Part shown: positions 41,313-53,738 of the stretch, piece by piece
Layout of the letters: every line of letters starts with the position of its first letter
Numbering within the stretch: position 1 is the first letter of the stretch
From: Strigops habroptila
Taxonomy: Eukaryota; Chordata; Aves; Psittaciformes; Psittacidae
Assembly (NCBI RefSeq): GCF_004027225.2
Contig: NC_044279.2
Coordinates: 41,874,744 to 41,938,743 of the forward strand
DNA length: 64,000 nucleotides
Direction of reading: 5' to 3'
Position numbers and translations under genes: made by a program
Notes under the pieces: generated by a model
The model's database searches: none
What the model saw: only the letters and a program-made list of their open reading frames with translations
What the model was told of the DNA's origin: nothing

Positions 41313-41460
41313 CCTTTCAAGTTCCTCAATCCTCTTTTCCAAAGTGTTACTTGGAATGGAACTGCCAGAAGAATTTGCATCCCTGCTGTATCTGTTGTAA
41401 GCTGTCCTGTCTGTTCGGGAGTATCTATTTGGAGCATCATCTTCTGGTGCATTAGCTGTG
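41313..41460 (-). CDS. PAWR: PAWR coding exon, 148 nt
   Basis: Begins with one base completing a split Ser codon, then 49 codons from TANAPEDDAPNRYSRTDRT to NTLEKRIEELER. It contains the linker RYSRTDR...RYSRDAN, matching mammalian PAR-4 (RYSRTDRSGFPRYNRDAN), and the start of the coiled coil (TLEKRIEELE). Acceptor 'gcctttgcag' and donor AGG|GTAAGT are near-ideal. The N-terminal side of this exon is the most diverged part relative to mammals, as expected for an acidic, Ser-rich linker. Confidence 0.96.
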
Positions 41461-42484
41461 CTGCAAAGGCAAAAAGCAAAGCAGACATCTATTTATACAT
41501 TTAACAAAATGGAAGTGATAGAAGTAACAAGAAGTACTTTCCAAAGCACTCAATAGGTCAGCCTAATAAACTGCAGAGAACTTATTTCACAGCTCTTGTG
41601 TTGCTGAGAACTCACTAAATCCACTGCCTCAGGGAGTCAAATACTTGGATAATGCAGCTCCGATAGCATAGGTAATCAACTTTAAACACATACTTAATCT
41701 GTTTTTAAAGATTTAAAAGTTTTATGAACTGTGCACACTAAAACCCAAGCTAAACAACTTTATTTTGAAAAGAGAAGTACCACTATGGAGTTAAAAAGAT
41801 ACTTGGTTTATGAAGATGAAAACAGAGGATGAAAACCAAATGTAAGAAGGTTACAGGTATCAACTGACTTTTCAGGAACTATGGGTATGGCCTGTAAGGA
41901 ACTGTAAAGCAAACTGAAGTGAGAAAGTGATGCAACCCAACATATTAATTTTATGCCATTTCCAAATGTTTTACTTCAGAAGTTGGATACACAGCAGTTT
42001 GTCATAGCTCAGTTGGCAGGCACTCACTCATTAACTGGTGGTATGTTTTTTGTTTTAGATCTTGCGTCTATTCCTTAAAACTCACTGCCACGGAATCTTA
42101 ACAAACAAGCACTGCAAATGCATGTAAACTAGTTTTATAAAGCACTTACGGGTTCCCCATTATGATTGCTATGTACAAAACCAGTGCTAATTTAAAAATA
42201 TACCTCAGAAGTCAAGCACTTTCAAAGTCACAAATTTAACAGTGTTCTTCCCAAAGCTATTTTCCTCCTAACAGGATTGCTGGTTACCTTCAGTGTAGAA
42301 TCTAATGAATAATTAAGAGCAACAGAACAGAGTGCCCTGGGACCAGGGAGATACAGATCTTTCCCTCCTCCAGCCACCAAAACCACACTTAGACTTTGAA
42401 AATATACTGCTGAACAGCCAAAGGGGAAAAAAAACCTCAACCCAGCCCAAAGTCCCTTGTTCAGTCTTCACCAGGAGAACTCAA

Positions 42485-42606
42485 ATGAAGATACTCAAAA
42501 GCCACCTGGACATAGTCCTGGACCGGCCCTAGGTGGTCCTGCTTGAGCAGGGGTGTTGGACCCCTCCAGACGTCCCTTCCAACCTCAATCAGTCTTTGAT
42601 TCTGTG
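42485..42606 (+). mobile_element. CR1 LINE 3' fragment, older subfamily
   Basis: Contains 'ctcaaaagccacctggacat', 'gcttgagcaggggtgttgga' and 'cccttccaacctcaatcagt', ending 'gattctgtgaaa'. The GCAGGGG and 'AACCTCAA' words differ from the other copies and fit a different CR1 subfamily. Antisense to PAWR. Confidence 0.88.
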
Positions 42607-45466
42607 AAATCACACAGCTGAAATATGTATACAATGGTTTTCTAGAGCACTTAGGAAAAGAATGAAAAACACTATGAGTATCCCTACACTTCCATTAAAA
42701 CATAGAAGAGTATATGATTAATGTGTTCATTTAATAGTTTTGCATTTCTTAACTCTAGAAAACCACTGCTGACAATGTGCAGATCTAGATGGATACAATG
42801 CAAATCAAATGCAGGAGTATCTGGCAAAAGGATGTCTTTTCATGGATATAAATACTGTTTTGCTCCAGTATGTGTGAAGTTTCCAAGGCACACTGACACA
42901 ATTGTAAGGAATTTTGTAGCTTAATGTTATTACCATATTTAGCACTGTTTATTCTTCATCCAGAAGATTTAAAAAAAAAGAAAACCAAAACATTTCTAGG
43001 ACCGGATACGCATGTTGCAACACAACATAAGAGAAATATTTTAGCTTAACTCTATAAATTCTAGATTATTCAGCTTTCTGAAATGTGTTGTTTCCTGCTG
43101 TTAAATGTCTCAAAGATAGACCAGACAAAAAAGGTTCAATTTTTTATCAGTAAAAAATTAACCTTTGTGCCAATATACTGGAGTATTTCAACTCAAGTGC
43201 GTGATGCTGGTAGATGCTTCTATGGGAAACTTGGAAGAAAGAATACGTGGACAGGCAGGGTGTCATTAATAATGAAAATTCAGACATTTTCTGTATTTCC
43301 CCTGAAACTCACACTCAAAAATTTCCTCACCTATTCCACTGGGGAGCAGATCCTACTGAACACATTCCTTTTCAGAATCAGCAAGTACAAAGGATGTAAC
43401 ATTTCTAATACATGGGATTAAAAAATTTAAGGAGGCATTAGTCCAAGCCTAACACAAGGAATGTGACAGCTACAACGTTCATTATTTTGGCTGTTACAAC
43501 CAATGTCCAGTACACAGCAACAGCAAAAATAGGCACCATCCCAGATACAATAGACTTCTTTCACAAAGAATGGAATTTTAGTGTTCAGACACAATGTCAC
43601 TTTGCGAGCCTTAAACAAGGAAGAAAACATACCTAGAATAACAGCATCGCTGAACTTGGTGTCTATGCTTTACTAAGAGAAAATACCTACCAACCAGCCC
43701 CAACAAACATTTATCTATGGAAATAAACCTGTATATTTTATATAATCTATTTTATATTTATAAATATGCAACTTTATTAGTAATCACAATATAAATAATA
43801 ATAATAGTAATAATAACCTGTCAGAACTGAAGAGCTTTGTATAAGGCTAAGAAAATTGGATTTATGCCTTCTTTTGGGGGATGGGGGAAAAATGCATGCA
43901 TGTGACAGCAGAACCTGTTTAGTTTGAGACTGTAATTGAAATCTTGTCTCCTCCACTTCCAAACTGAATAAAGGTTTACAAATACTTGCAACTTGGAAAC
44001 TGCTGGAATTTCACAAAAGGTACAAAAGAAAAGAAAGCCTACTGTCGGTAGATGTAGGTTGGGTAAAAGCGGTCATTAGCACCAGAATGAAAATGATAGA
44101 GATCTGCAAGTTGAAAAAATTTAGAGTCACTGCTCAAGAATGCAATTCAGAATGTGTTCCACCTTTTAGTATTCAAGTAACTTACGCGCATGACTTTCAA
44201 CACTTGCAGATGAAACATCTAGCCACAGGCTATGGCTGAAGGACACACTATATTTTAAATTATTTTTCAAGAATAATATCTTGTATTTGTATTGTATTTG
44301 TAGCCATATGTACACTGCATCAGAATGCCCACCCAGAGAGCAGCAAATGAGAATGCATCTGGATAAAAACATCCCTCACCACTGCTTTAAAAGGGCATGT
44401 TCAACAAGATGTTTAACTAAATTCAACTTGTTGTTCCACTAGCTTGCTTTCAATTAGCCACTATCAAAACACCTCATTTTAAATGTGCATTCCTGTACGA
44501 GAATGCTGAAAACAGAAACCACTTGTGTAACTTCAGAAGACATGCTTGTTTTTTCCTGGCTGTACTTAAACAGAAATCATATAGAAAAGCAACCCACATC
44601 ACAGTTTGACTACTCTTACACAGAAACAGCTTTATTTTGAAATTATGTTCATTTCCTTCAAAATAAATCAGTTATTCACACGAGGACAAGTTTAACAGCA
44701 ATATTACAGAAAGGTGGAATAACTCTTGCTCCTTCCAATGTCTCTTTGATTCTCACAATGTCTTCCTGAAGCACTGTCCAAATTGTAATTTCATCCAATC
44801 AAAATCACACAGTCAAAAACTGACTTCATTTATTTCAACTACAACACATTTATTTTTATTGCCAGAATCTTGTAACTATACTTGGTTTGGAAACTGCTAA
44901 TTAATTATGTCACTGCAATCCAGTCAGTTGCTAACAACTTCTTTGGAAGAATGCGTAGAAGAATTATTTCTAAATAGGCCACCCTGGACTTCTGTTAGAC
45001 TGCTTAAGCCGAGTTTGTAGCTGAGATAAGGAAAGACAACCTTGTCTTCCTAGCCTCCTCCACTTTTCCTGGCTTTGGCCTGCAGGTGACAGAATAGGAA
45101 ATGACTCAAGGAGCTGATGCAGTAATCCAGCAGCCCAGCAAATGGAAGCCATCGACTTTCAGCCACAGCTGCTCCCTGAAGCATCACCCTGTCCAGTTGC
45201 ATGAGCACTGGCACTAGGGACAGCAAGGAACTGCAGCTGGCTCAACTCACGCCATCAAAAACTTCTACAGAAACAAACCCTAAGCATTTCTGTCTTCTCG
45301 TAACATCAGCATTGGCTGAAAAGGGTACACAAAAGTCAAGAAAAGCACCTTGAGTGACCCCTGTTTATTTTAAGTGTTCGTATCTGCACAGTAGTGGTCC
45401 TAATGTAACAAGCTAGCTGAGACAGTGCTTCAACAGCCAGCCCTCGCTGCAAACCTCCCAAACACA

Positions 45467-45486
45467 GGCAGGCAGGCAGGCAAGTC
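45467..45486. repeat. (GGCA)n tetranucleotide repeat
   Basis: About four to five GGCA units, 'aggcaggcaggcaggcaag'. Simple repeat. Confidence 0.9.
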
Positions 45487-45526
45487 TGGACATAGTGTTA
45501 TGAAAAAGTATGTTGCAGCTGTAACT

Positions 45527-45546
45527 TTTTTTTTTTTTTTTTTTTA
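45527..45546. repeat. Poly-T tract
   Basis: About 19 uninterrupted T, reading poly-A in the PAWR transcript. Confidence 0.9.
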
Positions 45547-47174
45547 ATTAGTGAGACCAAGGTTAGTATGAGGGAATGTAAATTGTTACAGTTTAAGCTT
45601 TGCAGTAATCTAAAAACACTAAGCAAGAGAGTTTCAGCAGCTCCTTCAGAGCACCTCCAACAAGTGCTCCGAAGCACTAGCTTCTTCTCATCGTCTCTTC
45701 CTCATTTATTTTTCAACTTTTGCATCAATGTTAAACTTGAGCACAATGTAGTCTTTCAGAACATAGTGGTCAAGGGTCTCTAACTGTTGTGTTCCATGTT
45801 AATGTGCCATACTATCCCCTAAGAGAGGGAAAAACAGCTCTGACATTTTGTCTGGAAGCCATAAAACCGTAAGATATTGTATTCATTTCCACTAATAAAC
45901 AAACTTATAAGGGGAACACACCCCTGAACCACTAAGAGATTTTAATCTAACTCTTTCTGTAAACTGATCTAGCCTGATCTGTCTGATCCATGAACCATGC
46001 AAAAATCTGAGTTATTTTAAATCCTGATTTCCAAGGTTTTCTTTCAATTTAAGACATTTTTAAACAAGAAGCTGAATTGGTTCAAAAGCTAGTAGAAATT
46101 CCTAAAAATAAGCTGCTAACACTAGTTCTCTGTGCTTAGAAAAATATTCCTATGTCCACATACATATCTTGCCTTACTGTTACACTTGCAAACAAACTTT
46201 CTAGTTCACAGAATGCAAGAGAAACATAGTTCATGTTTACATGTAGATTACACACAAATATTTAAATACACAGAATACATTTTGTCATTCTCTTGTTTGA
46301 GAAGTCAGTGATGACACCAGCTAGGCTGATAGCATCAGACCTGAATCAGAAAACCGTTCTTCTTAATGGTAACACACTTGTTGCTTTAAAATAACCACTC
46401 ACAAAGCAGTGCAAAAACTGGCAGACCCCGTTTCCGTAATAGCTTGGAATGGCCAGGACAAGGCGTATCACATTTAGAAAAGCTTAGAGAAAAATGATAG
46501 TTGATACAGGCTATTACAACTGAAAGACACCTACACATATTATTCACATAAAGCTCACAGTCAGGACAGATGACTGACCACAACTCCTAAATACTCTGAT
46601 GAACATGTCCTGCGGCCTTCATGTCAGCATGACCTTGAAGATTATGGTCATGCTTTTAATAGATCTTACAGTACCACTCCAGATCACAACAGAACCATCA
46701 CTTTCTTTTGAAAATATTTCACGTGGTCATTCATGCAGCTACAAAGAAACCCCTCCACAAACTTTTGGGGTGTAAGTGTGTAAAGTTTTGAAGTAAATTT
46801 AGAAGACAAACTACAGTTACAGACCAAGATCCTCACCCTAAACTTTTATTTACTTTACTGCATAATAAGATAGGGTCAGTCTGTCCAAGTCAGCCAGAAC
46901 AGAAGTAGAATAACATACAGCAGCCAACTGAATTCATTTGTAAACATGTCTTCCAGTCAATGGACACTCAGTGAAAGAGGTTTCTCAGCAATGTCACATA
47001 AATGTTTAACCATGGATTGCTGCATCCATATAAGGCAAAGTAGCCAGTGTGTCTGATTAGATAGGTAGTTAAATCTGTGCAATTCCTTGAGCCCTGAAAC
47101 ATATTGAGAGAATAATGATTGTGTGAGAACACACAGCACAGACCCTTCTCTACTCTTTAAGTCTCTCTTGTTTT

Positions 47175-47435
47175 GCCAGGTGCAGGAGGGTGGGTATCTC
47201 AACAGAGGGGCAGGATCACTTCCTTCGACCTCCTGGTCATGCTTCTTTTGATGCAGCCCAGCATATGGTTGGCTTTGTGGCTGTGAGCACACATTGCTGC
47301 ATCATGTTGAGCTTCTCACCAACCAATACCCCCAAGTCCTTCTCCTCAGGGCTGCTCTCAATCCATTCTCTGCCCAGACTATTTATGCTTGGAATTGCCC
47401 CAACCCAGGTGGAGACCCTTGCACTTGCCTTTGCT
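47175..47435 (-). mobile_element. CR1 LINE internal fragment (minus strand)
   Basis: On the minus strand it carries CR1 ORF2 C-terminal coding remnants, including KDLGVLVGEKLNMMQQC and TICWAASKEA, followed by the 'gtgatcctgcccctctgttg' region. It lacks the CR1 3' tail, so it is an internal piece left by deletion. Same strand as PAWR. Confidence 0.9.
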
Positions 47436-48691
47436 CTCAGTTTGCTTTGAAAACCTAATGAGTTCACCCAAAACTGTTAAAAGCCAATTAAGTGGAACAT
47501 ATTTGAGCCTTCAAGCAGCTTATGGTGTCAGTTCAGCCTTTTGGCATTCACATTTCAGTTCGAGGTGTATTCACAGAATGGTATTTTCTGTTTCCAAATT
47601 GGGAAACAGTCCCAAACTGTACTTGGGACTTAAGGGAGATCTGATTAAGAATTACTGTAGAAGAGGCTGGTTTTGGTAAGACCTTCCCTTACTGCAGATG
47701 CTGGGAAGGGCAAACAAGCCAAACATTGTCAGAACAGAAGATGACTCTGGCCCTGACTACTTTAACACTCACCCCAGAAACTGAAGCCACGGGGAGACAC
47801 ATTCTGCTCAAGTACTCTCATGTGAAAAATTACTTCAGGGAAGGCAGAAGTTTTCAAATATAGAGAAAAATAGATGCTGTTAACTTTAACCACAGTGGGC
47901 ACAGTATACCTCATGGAGGTAGTTAGAATAAAACCCATTTAGGATTTGTGAACACTGGGCACTGTGCTGACTTCATAGGACAATCACCCTTTGCTTTCAG
48001 CATGGGATTTGAAGACTATGCAATGTGCAAGATAGACAGCAATATGCTTAAAAAAAATACTGAAGAGCAGTTGACAAGAAGTCAGATTCCTCCTAAATGC
48101 AATGCCAGTCCTGAGGGGGAAAGTTGACAAAGAACATATATCCCACATATAACCAAACCTAACTTAGGGAAGACTGCACAAGTAAGTCTTATGTTATCAT
48201 TTTCTAGCTTTGGAGCTTTCTAGTTTTGCAATGCTAATCAGAAGAATTAGCTTAAGTTCAAATAAGCTACAAATGTGATGTGCAAACTTCTATTTATTAC
48301 CACCCCCCACACAACGAAGTTTTTGCTAGTGAGTATATACAGTATGTAAACAGAGTGAAGACAAGGTTTATGAAAAGCCACAAAGCACTATGACAAACAC
48401 CACTAAGTATTCAGCAGATACAAATAGCAATGAAATTCTGCACAGGGACTGAAAAGGAAGTGGGGACTGAACTAAAATTTGTTTGATTAGTAAGAAAGTT
48501 ATCATGAAATTATGTACTTATTAAGGTTGTGACAATAAGTCCACCCATTCTGCAATGACAAAGTGACTAAAAAAACCTCCATGCAGCAGTAAAAAGCATC
48601 ACTCAACTAGGTTTACGAGAACCCAGGTATATAAATATAAAAGACAGCAGCAGGTTAGGAAATGTGAAAAAGCATAACAGGCTAAGTTACT

Positions 48692-48897
48692 ATGTTTTAC
48701 AATGAGGGTGACAAGGCAGTGGGTCAGGTTGCGCAGAGAAGTCACGGATTCCCCATCGGTGGAAGTGTTCAATGCCAAATTGGATGTGGCTTTGATCAAC
48801 CTAATTTAGTGAAACATGTCCCTGCCCATGGCAGGGGGGGCGGACTAGGTGATCTTTGAAGGTCCCTTCCAAGCCAAACCATTCTATGATTCTATAG
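48692..48897 (+). mobile_element. CR1 LINE 3' fragment
   Basis: Starts near 'ttttacaatgagggtgacaa' and ends 'accattctatgattctata'. Forward orientation, antisense to PAWR, moderately diverged. Confidence 0.92.
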
Positions 48898-49606
48898 GGG
48901 AACAAGTCTGAGCGGTGGAAAATACACCAGTGAAGACTAGGTAACTGTAGGTGCTCTTTGCATGTACTTCTACAGACAGAACATACATGCACAGCTGAAC
49001 TAACCACATACACATTTTACCTGAGTAAAGGGTATCTAAAAGAGAATACATTCACATGTCAAATAAAAATAAGTTTACACAATGCCTTGCTTCAGTTGAC
49101 GCATTTGGGACCCCATGTTACCATTACATTTTCCAACTGTGATAGCTGTGTCAATATTAATTCCACATGGGCAAAAATTTCATGCACTGGTCAGGTACAT
49201 CAAGAGCTTCTGAAATATTTTTTGCTTGAAGAACTTTAGTAATGACCAGGATAACAAAGACAAACAAACAGGACATGCTACACGTGGGCAGCTTTCCCTA
49301 CAACTGAGTCAGTAGTGTGACAACACAGAAACTTTTTTTCAGTATTACTGTGGAGAACAACAAAATTATCATCCTGTATTAGATTTCAGAAGACGGTAGT
49401 TCATAAATTAACTGTGAAACTATTAGCTCCTAGGTAACGTGTAGTCAAGTTAAGAATATTTGCTTGGGAAACTGTTCTGCACTAGTAAGACCCAGCTGAA
49501 TTTATTTTAAAGTAGTAACATAATAAAGGGGTTTTGATAAGTTTGCTGCATTTCTCAGGTCCTCACTCTGAAATCAAGCTATATATCTACAGTAGCAGTA
49601 TGATAG

Positions 49607-50285
49607 TGTGTTAGACAAGTCTAACAAGGAAGAACTGGTCCGTGGCGGCCCACTCCCAATACTCCATTAACTTCCTTTATTTTCTGGAACCGTTTGCTGA
49701 GGTGACGACGAAGAAGGAAGGGGAGGAGGAAAGTCTCCACAGATGGAGACGATCAGTTTGACTCTGAGATGGTCCACACACGGACTACGAGGTGGCATGT
49801 GTTTGATGGGTCTAACAATGTGGAACTGGTCCATGGTGGACCACCCCGATCGTTTAAAATGAGTGTGCGTGGCGAAAGCCAACAAGGTCATTCCTCCTGG
49901 CACAGGCTGGCCCCCTGAGTCAGGATGAGTCTGCACTTTTGAAGAGATAAAAGCCCAGGGTTCAGGAGAGACGAGGAGGCAGATCCAAGTACCACCAAGG
50001 TCGACGTTACCTCTGCAGGGATGCCCGCTAAAGTAGTGCCTGCCACCCTGTTTCTTCACGATGCACTTCGGACCTGGCCTCTTGGTCATTGGACAAGTGT
50101 GTGGGTCAGCAAGAATCTGTACCTAACCTATATTTGGTAGCCTTTAGTTATCTCTCTCTAGCCTATTACATCTCTGGGGTTTTATAACTATTTTAGATCT
50201 TGTAATAAACATTTTAGCAGTTTTTGTGTGTGTGTGTGCGTGGCTTACGTTCTTCTCCACCCGGAATCCTTCGATCCCTGGAACA
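49607..50285 (+). mobile_element. Solo LTR of an endogenous retrovirus (679 bp)
   Basis: Begins TGTGTTAGAC and ends CTGGAACA, the TG...CA form of a long terminal repeat. It is flanked by GATAG (49602-49606) and GATGG (50286-50290), a 5-bp target duplication with one mismatch. Forward-strand landmarks fit U3-R-U5: a TATA-like GATAAAAG at about 49946-49953, then AATAAA at 50214-50219, followed by a GT-rich run. No internal retroviral genes are present, so this is the scar of LTR-LTR recombination. A duplication of about 40 bp lies inside U3 (49619-49658 and 49810-49848). A 5-bp duplication suggests an ERVL-like family, but I cannot name it. Antisense to PAWR. Confidence 0.75.
50214..50219 (+). 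promoter_or_regulatory. Poly(A) signal inside the solo LTR
   Basis: AATAAA followed about 10 nt later by 'gtttttgtgtgtgtgtg', a GU-rich downstream element. It marks the R/U5 border of the LTR and could terminate plus-strand transcripts. Confidence 0.6.
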
Positions 50286-50377
50286 GATGGCCTCTACTAA
50301 AAACACTCATTTAATCGGCTTCAATTCTCGCAGAACTACATATGTAAAGAAATGTGTTGTGTACAAAGATCTCATAC

Positions 50378-50412
50378 CTTTTATACCTGCTTGAAACCAT
50401 CCTGGAGGAGTC
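50378..50412 (-). CDS. PAWR: PAWR 35-nt coding exon
   Basis: Small exon on the minus strand, from acceptor 'tttcttcttcttttag' to donor AAAAG|GTATGA. In phase 0 it reads DSSRMVSSRYK plus two bases (AG) that join C of the next exon to give Ser. The joined product SSRMVSSRYKST aligns with mammalian PPRTVSGRYKST, which fixes the identity and both splice sites. The length is not a multiple of three. The upstream exon must end in phase 0 and lies beyond the window. Confidence 0.92.
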
Positions 50413-51762
50413 CTAAAAGAAGAAGAAAAGAAAAAATAATTAACATTTCTCTCATATTTGTACTTCCAAAATACTTTATCACTCCATGGAAAACAAAGCC
50501 TGCAGTTAAGAGCAGGAGGCCCGTGCCTTCAACAGCTACTGTACAACTCAGTTTTGCAATGTTTTGCTGTCAACAACAGACAGAATACCCAGGATTATTG
50601 TCACTATGTTACTGCTCCTCAAAACCATCTTAAAACCCTTAAATGACAGCTTCTGGTTACATCTTAAAACTGGATTCACTTACTCTGTCCCCCTCGCTAC
50701 CACTACTAATACAGAAACTTGGGCACTTCGATAGCTGTATATTTACTTGTCCAAAAGTAGCAGAGCAAAACTGTTCCGATCCTTTGGCACCACTGCTGTC
50801 CTTCTGGATGGAACAAAAACTGACACCAGCCAGTAGTCACGGTTGAGACATAAATTTATTCAATATCAGGTAGGTCATGGTAACTATAGGTATGCTCTTC
50901 ACTATACCAACCCAGGTGTTGCAAGCTGGCTCACCTCAGTTTCTCTCAGGCTAACTGAAGAGGTCTTCTCCTGGCATTTGCTGTTAAGCAGGTAGGCCAG
51001 AGGTCTGCATGTGGATGTTTCATGCCTTCAAATGTCAGACAGTGCCTTGTCAAGCTATGGTACGTCAATTTTTACATCACTGCTTTCTGAGCACCTGCAG
51101 AGGCTTAATGCATTCCGACTACAAACTTAAAGACTACTCTGCATCTCCTTTGATTGCTATTTGGAAATTATCTTAATGAAATAGAGAGAAACAGAACACG
51201 TTTTAAATAAGAGTACAGATTTTAAGTACAAGTTCAATGGTGCAGGAGCTGTGCATCCCTCAAAGATACATACATGGACTACTTGCAGATTACAAGTTTT
51301 ACCGTAATTTTTCTAGCTAAAGGTAAAGAATCTAATTTCTTTTCAGATTCCCACAATGCAGTAAAATATTTTCACTAAGTTTACATTTTATTTGGGTTTT
51401 TTTTGTTTCTTTGTTTTTTTAATTTGGAAAAAAAAAAAAATCCATTACACTTTTATTCTGGCTCTGTAAAGATGGAAAAAGAAACAAAAATAACAGTGAG
51501 GAAAAGGGCTCATTTACTGTTACACAGTCCCTGAAAAAAATATCAGTACAATATGAGCAAATGAGAAAACCTGAAAGAATATATTTGCATCGATAATGCA
51601 ACAGTTGTACCTTCCTAATACCAGTCTGATTACATAGAAAAATAAAGACATGTTTCAACTGGTAAATGATTACTCAGATTAGACAGAGTAAGTCCACAAA
51701 TATTCTTTAAGATGTTGTAAGAACAACATGAACCAATTATTATACTAGTCATAGAAAAAACT

Positions 51763-51781
51763 CCCCCCTCCCCCCCCCCCC
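51763..51781. repeat. C-rich simple tract
   Basis: CCCCCC, T and then a run of about 12 C. Reads poly-G in the PAWR transcript. Confidence 0.9.
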
Positions 51782-52417
51782 AATCAGCAAATACTAGGTA
51801 AAAAGTCAGGAAATAATATTTAAGGAATTAATGAACTGAACAATTGCTTTTACTGGAAAAAATAATGGCAAAGCTCAAAATTTTGTCTATTTATGACACT
51901 AACTGCAGACAAAGGAATAATGAGTTCTCAAAACAAGATGCAAGAGGAATTCCATCCACTTGGAAAATCCTACAAAAGGTTACACTTCACTGATCAGTGC
52001 ATTAATGTTTTTATAAATAAACAACCTACCTTAAAAAATAGGATAAGAATATTATTTTTATTGCAGAAAATAAAGTTGAGAAAAATATTTGTATTACAGA
52101 AACAAAATTTGATCTTAGAGTGTATTTTGTTTTATGAAGCATTTTCAACTTCTGCAGTGACACACTTTCCCTAATACGAGCAGAACAACAATATTCAACA
52201 AAGTTAAATCATGAAAACTATTTAAAGAAACCCACAAAGTAGCGTAAAATTGCTGTTTTAACACTGGTAACTATTTTATCATTGATGACAGCATCTGAAA
52301 AGTAGCAATTCACAGCTATGAAACAGCAACCTAACTTCATTTCTAAAAGGACAAGGAAACATTTTAAATGGTACCAATGCTATTTTTGAAGTTTACTAAG
52401 GGCATGTTATCTTTGAA

Positions 52418-53738
52418 AGGTCATGGCAATAGGGGGAAGTTTCTAAGGACTAGAAGGAAGTAAATGTCACTCCTATCTTCAAAAAGGTAGATCCAAGGAA
52501 CTACATGTCAGTGCTTACCTCAGTCCCTAAGCAGGCGATGGAACAAATCCTGAACGACAAGAAGGTGAAATCAGCATGGATATGTGAAGGGGAAATCATG
52601 CCTGACTGACCTGACAGCCTTCTGCAATGAGATGTCTGGCTCAGTGGATGAAGGGAGAGCAGATAACTTTTATCATGATTTTAGCAAGGCTTTCAGCACC
52701 TTCCCCCATAACATATGTATAGGCAAACTGTTGAATTATGGACCAGGTAAGTAGGCTGTGAGGTGCAATGAAAATTAACTGGTCTACCGGGCCCAAAGGA
52801 TTATGAAGAGCAGCATCAAGTCCAGCTGGACACCAGTCACTCAGCAGGGGCTGATACAGAGGCCAGTACCCTTTAACATCTTCGTTAATGACCCAAATGA
52901 TGGGACAAAGTATACCCTCAAGCAAGTTCATAGACTATGCAAAACACCATGAGCAGTTACTAATACATCAAATGGCTGTGCTGCCATGTGAAAGGACAAT
53001 GACTAGCTGGATAGTGAGCTAACAGAGACCTCATGAAGTTCAAAGGTGCAAATCTTGCACCTTTGTAGGAATAATCCCAAGCACCAGTACATGTTGTGGA
53101 CCAGCTGGGAAACTTCTGTGCAGAAAAGGACCCAGGGGTCCTGGTGGACACCAAGTTGAACATGAAGCATCAGTGTGCTCTTGCAGTAAAGGCGGCCATA
53201 GGTATCCTCAGGATGTTCTGCCAGCAGGTGAAGGGAGATGATTCTTCCCCTCTGCTCAGCCCCAGAGAGACCGCAGCAGCAGTGCTGGGTCCAGTTCTGG
53301 ACTTCTCAGTATGAGAAAGACATACTGGAGAGACTCAAGCTAAGGGCCACACAGATGAGTAAAGGTTTGGAACACCTGACACATGAGGGGAAGCACAGAG
53401 ATCTGGGAATGTTCAACTCAGTAGGTATCTTGCCAACATGTATAAACACAGTAAAGAAGACGGAGCCATACTGCATTGTGCCCAAAGAAAGGATGAGAGT
53501 CAATGGACAGAAGGTGAAATACAGGAAATTCGATTTAAACACATGAAAGTACTTTCTTAGTGTGAGATTAAACATTGGAGCAGGTTACCTAGAGAGATTA
53601 TGGAGTTTTTATCAATGGAGATAATAAAAAAACCAACTGGCCACAATCCTGAGCAGTTTGCTGTAGTTGACCCTGCTCTGTCCGTAAGGCTTGGACTAGA
53701 GACTTCCTGAGATGCCTTTCAGCCTTAATGATTCTGTG
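52418..53738 (+). mobile_element. CR1 LINE, 1.3 kb, old and frame-broken
   Basis: Forward-oriented CR1 starting inside the reverse-transcriptase region ('aatgtcactcctatcttcaa', 'aaggctttcagcacc'). It continues through 'ctctggatgtt'-type ORF2 end sequences (the reading frame at 53096 contains KDPGVLVDTKLNMKHQCALA) to a diverged 3' end, 'gattctgtgcttc'. Many substitutions and indels mark it as one of the older readable copies in the window. Antisense to PAWR. Confidence 0.9.

Larger units (their letters stand above)
41461..50377 (-). other. PAWR: PAWR intron (8,917 bp)
   Basis: Intron between the 35-nt and 148-nt exons, donor AAAAG|GTATGA. It holds three CR1 fragments, a poly-T tract, a GGCA repeat and a solo LTR (listed separately). 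The remaining unique DNA, including about 42.6-47.1 kb, shows no exon or RNA gene. Confidence 0.85.

Noticed and set aside
43083..43421. 112-aa plus-strand open frame inside a PAWR intron
   Set aside because: Antisense to PAWR, no motif and no splice context; chance frame.
49667..50089. 140-aa minus-strand open frame
   Set aside because: Lies wholly inside the solo LTR in antisense and resembles no retroviral or cellular protein; a chance frame in GC-richer LTR DNA.
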